Part shown: one piece after another, positions 5,862 through 7,980 of the stretch
How the letters are laid out: every line of letters begins with the position of its first letter
Numbering within the stretch: the first letter of the stretch is position 1
NCBI GenBank assembly: GCA_005879045.1
Contig: VBLV01000259.1
Span: 1-7,980 of the forward strand
DNA from: Methanobacteriota archaeon
GTDB lineage: Archaea; Thermoplasmatota; Thermoplasmata; RBG-16-68-12
Direction of reading: 5' to 3'
Length of the DNA stretch: 7,980 bases
Translations under genes and position numbers: made by a program
Notes under the pieces: model-generated
The model's database searches: none
What the model saw: only the letters and a program-made list of their open reading frames with translations
Told to the model about the DNA's origin: nothing

Positions 5862-6078
5862 GCCGATTCGTCGCCCAATGGGCGTCCTCCGTAAAGACCC
5901 TCTCCGACGTGGGCCACATCAATGAAGTACAACGTGTTGAATTACAGTCAAGAGGTACATCCACCTGCCGTTGCCAGTTGGCCTTGCTTCAATCATCGAA
6001 TCTGGATGCCACGGGGGTTCATGAGGACGTTCAGAAGTCACCCAAAGCCCCTCTCCGAGGCCTAGGGGGCGTCTGGGG
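5862..6078. promoter_or_regulatory. Divergent intergenic region between the GT2 (minus) and GT4 (plus) genes
   Basis: Short spacer between two divergent glycosyltransferase starts, so promoters for both must lie in or near it. The only AT-rich island is around 5926-5948 (GTACAACGTGTTGAATTACA), a plausible shared promoter zone but without a clear consensus. A short stem CCCCT/AGGGG (6048-6052 with 6064-6068) lies just before the TTG start of the GT4 gene. Its right arm AGGGGG (6064-6069) could double as a weak ribosome site. No gene is supported here. Confidence 0.3.
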
Positions 6079-7191
6079 TTGCACATCGCATACCTGGTCT
6101 CGCTAGACCCGTACAGATCGGCGACCGGGACGGAGGTCGGCGCACGCAACGTGGCGGAAGCCATGTCCGCCCGCGGCCATGAAGTAACGATTTTTCATGC
6201 GTATTCCACCCGGAGTGAAGCGATGAACCGATCCGGCGTTCGGACCGTGGGCGTGCGACACACGACGATTCGGTTCGTTGCCGGCGCCGAGGCGAATCGG
6301 AAGGTCCTTCGCGCGATTCAAAACGACAACGGTGGACGGTTCGACGTCATCGACCTATTTGGTTGCGGCCTCGGTCCTGCCTTCAGTCGTGCGGCGACAA
6401 TTCGAACCGCTCGCATCTACCACGCAATCGACGTCGCGAAGCTCGAATGGGGGGCGGTTGAACGAGGGAAACTCGCCTCCGCGCCGTTCTATCTGAGTCT
6501 CATGCTCGCGGAACGGACAGCGGTCCTCGCGGCAGACCATATCATCGCCATCTCCCGAGCCACCGCCGAGGGATTGGCGAAGGCGCATCCGCGCGGCCTC
6601 GGAGAGACCCACGTGGTGCCCCTTCCGCTCCGCGACGAATGGTTCTCGAGCCCAGAGAATTTACGGAGGGAACACTTTCTCTACATCGCGGCGGGCCGCC
6701 GAAGGTGGACACGCGTCTTTCTCGAAGCGTTGGCTCGGGTGAGAAGAGATGGCGTGGTGGCAAAGGGGGTGGTCCTTCGGGAACCGCGAGACGAGTTCCG
6801 CAACCAGGCGCGAACGCTCGGGGTTGACGTGGATTTCCTCAACTTCATTCCCGAGTCCACGCTGAGGGAGTACTACGCACGGGCCTACGCTCTCGTGCTC
6901 CCATCGAGCCGGGAGGGAATGTGCGTCCCGATCATCGAGGCGGCCTCGCAACAGACTCCGACGATCGCAACGCCTCTTCCCTCCGTTGCGGACTTTGTAG
7001 AAGACAACGAGACGGGACTGTTCGTGCGGTCCGCCGAACCGAACGAATGGGCCGAGCGGATGCGACTTGTGATGACCGACGAGAGCCTCCGCCGGAAGCT
7101 CGGGACCCGAGCGAGGGAGAAAAGCGAAGCGTACCGAGCGTCCAAGGTGGCGCTCACGACCGAGGAGATCTATGCCAGGCAACGCAGATGA
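6079..7191 (+). CDS. GT4-family (GT-B) glycosyltransferase
   Basis: This 370-residue intact protein is the usual length for GT4 retaining transferases. The N-terminal Rossmann domain opens directly with MHIAYLVSLDPYRSATGTEV, including the acceptor-side glycine-rich loop, followed by a GHEVTIFHAYS strand at 33-43. The C-terminal donor domain contains HFLYIAAGRRRW at 199-210, VDFLNFIPESTLREYYARA at 251-269, and the hallmark E-x7-E in REGMCVPIIEAAS (Glu279 and Glu287). The sugar specificity cannot be read. The glycine-rich start of the donor domain (LYIAAGRRRW) departs from the common LYVGRL pattern. Start: TTG 6079 is chosen because it places the first strand at residue 2, and no in-frame ATG or GTG gives a better fit. 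The last 20 bases overlap the ATG (7172) of the following GT2 gene, so the two are probably translated in a coupled way. Confidence 0.88.
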   Translation: MHIAYLVSLDPYRSATGTEVGARNVAEAMSARGHEVTIFHAYSTRSEAMNRSGVRTVGVRHTTIRFVAGAEANRKVLRAIQNDNGGRFDVIDLFGCGLGPAFSRAATIRTARIYHAIDVAKLEWGAVERGKLASAPFYLSLMLAERTAVLAADHIIAISRATAEGLAKAHPRGLGETHVVPLPLRDEWFSSPENLRREHFLYIAAGRRRWTRVFLEALARVRRDGVVAKGVVLREPRDEFRNQARTLGVDVDFLNFIPESTLREYYARAYALVLPSSREGMCVPIIEAASQQTPTIATPLPSVADFVEDNETGLFVRSAEPNEWAERMRLVMTDESLRRKLGTRAREKSEAYRASKVALTTEEIYARQRR

Positions 7192-7980
7192 GAGTCTCGG
7201 AAGCGCCAGCCGCTCATCCGCCGTGCGGAATCAGAGCCTTCGTGCAAATAGCCCGAATGAGGTGTGATCGTTCAACACTCGGAGCACAATCGGTCGAGTG
7301 TTGGGGGAGCTAGAGCGGTCCGAATGCGCCGACCTGGAGCTTGTGCTGGTCGACAATTACTCTTCGGATGGCACGTGGGAGGAGATCGCCGAGTGGGAGC
7401 GACAATCACAAAGACCTCATCGGGTCCTGCGGGGGGATCCTGACCATTGTTTCGCAAAGGCCGTGAACCGGGGGGTTGCGGTGTGCAGCGGCGAACTCGT
7501 CGCCATCGTTAACGATGACGTCTCGATCACGGACCCGTCCTGGCTGCATCTCCTCGTGGAGACGCTGGTAGCCCATCCCGACCTCGCCGCGGCGGGACCC
7601 ACCCTCCTCGAGGCGGACGGCCAGACCGTCCAGTCCGGCGGATTGCAGGGCTCGTTCCACGCCTACTTCCGGAGCCCTCTGACCGGGAGACCCTACCGGG
7701 ATGCTCCTCAGCGGACGCAGAAGGTCCGGTCGTTGGTCGGAGCCGCGCTCCTCTTTCGCAGAGATCCGTTCGTCGCTCTGGGCGGGTACGACGAGGCGTT
7801 CTGTCCGATCCTCTTCGAGGACACGGACATGCTCTGGCGATTGGAGCGTTATGGAGCGGGGATCGCCTGGGCGCCCCAGAGCAGCCTCATTCATTTAGGC
7901 GGGGTAAGCTTCGGTCGGGATCCCAGCGTAACATCCCAGAACCGAATCCGCTGGACTTGCCGACACACGGCCCGGTCGAT
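7172..7980 (+). pseudogene. GT2 glycosyltransferase (COG1216/rhamnosyltransferase-like), in-frame TGA near the N-terminus, cut by the window end
   Basis: The GT frame is open from 7268 to the end of the window (237 codons). It contains a first helix TRSTIGRVLGELERSE, LVLVDNYSSDGTW (7340-7378), the metal-site strand VAIVNDDV (7499-7522), VGAALLFRRDPFVALGGYDE, and LFEDTDMLWR with the usual Glu-Asp base. The order is that of COG1216-type GT2 enzymes. Reading the same frame upstream gives an ATG at 7172, overlapping the previous gene by 20 bases, and a 31-codon N-terminus ending in NEV. A TGA follows at 7265-7267, then SFNTR. In homologues the first beta strand (such as SVVIV) lies between those two pieces, so the stop coincides with loss of four or five strand residues. 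The simplest reading is a small deletion that created the stop. UGA recoding would not restore the strand. The 3' end lies beyond the window. Confidence 0.8.

Noticed and set aside
6661..7182. 173-codon minus-strand frame opposite the second GT4 gene
   Set aside because: Antisense to the donor-domain motifs of an intact GT4 gene; composition is that of a shadow frame.
7188..7313. ATG overlapping the GT4 stop (ATGA) as the start of the last GT2 gene
   Set aside because: It is in a different frame from the GT2 motifs and ends at a TAG after about 41 codons; ATG 7172 is in the correct frame instead.
7406..7894. 162-codon minus-strand frame near the right edge
   Set aside because: Antisense to the GT2 motifs VDNYSSDGT, NDDV and FEDTDMLWR, which define the true coding strand.
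1..7980. CRISPR arrays, tRNA/rRNA genes, insertion sequences
   Set aside because: No regularly spaced repeats, no tRNA-like cloverleaf, no transposase motifs or terminal inverted repeats were seen.

Overview
This GC-rich window is a surface-glycan (exopolysaccharide, capsule/LPS-like or S-layer glycan) biosynthesis block. It is dominated by glycosyltransferases, together with a PIG-L/LmbE-type deacetylase, a WbqC-family protein and a SAM-dependent methyltransferase. The host cannot be fixed from sequence alone. An AT-rich CTTAAGTA element in otherwise GC-rich intergenic DNA, scarce Shine-Dalgarno sites, non-ATG starts and a DPM/Alg5-like glycosyltransferase would fit an uncultured high-GC archaeon (a Thermoplasmatota-like lineage is my guess). 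A bacterium is not excluded.

Layout. 3-650 (minus): class I methyltransferase, divergent from everything to its right. 778-2257 (plus): a 31-codon ORF, the PIG-L deacetylase and a WbqC-like protein, in tight order. 2258-2942: a gene-poor stretch with a hairpin just after the WbqC gene, a candidate promoter near 2710, and three strong hairpins plus a perfect 10-bp tandem duplication before the next gene. 2943-4719 (plus): a GT2 polyprenyl-phosphate-sugar-synthase-like gene followed 3 nt later by a GT4 gene that carries an internal deletion/frameshift. 4720-4928: little that is recognisable, apart from a weak ORF. 4929-5861 (minus): intact GT2 gene. 6079-7191 (plus): intact GT4 gene with a TTG start. 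7172-7980 (plus): a GT2 gene overlapping it, with an in-frame TGA near its N-terminus, running off the window.

How the genes could work together (inference). The Alg5/DPM1-like GT2 would charge a lipid carrier or add a first sugar. The GT4 and GT2 enzymes would extend an oligosaccharide. PIG-L would deacetylate an N-acetyl sugar, and WbqC plus the methyltransferase would decorate an amino sugar.

The most notable property is that five of the plus-strand genes have a lesion or missing canonical start in an otherwise well-conserved reading frame: a start region apparently missing one base (PIG-L), ACG where ATG is expected (WbqC), a truncated first beta strand (GT2 at 2943), an internal deletion (GT4 at 3690) and a stop codon replacing the first beta strand (GT2 at 7172). 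Either this locus is decaying or phase-variable, or the assembly has consensus errors. Read-level data would separate these.
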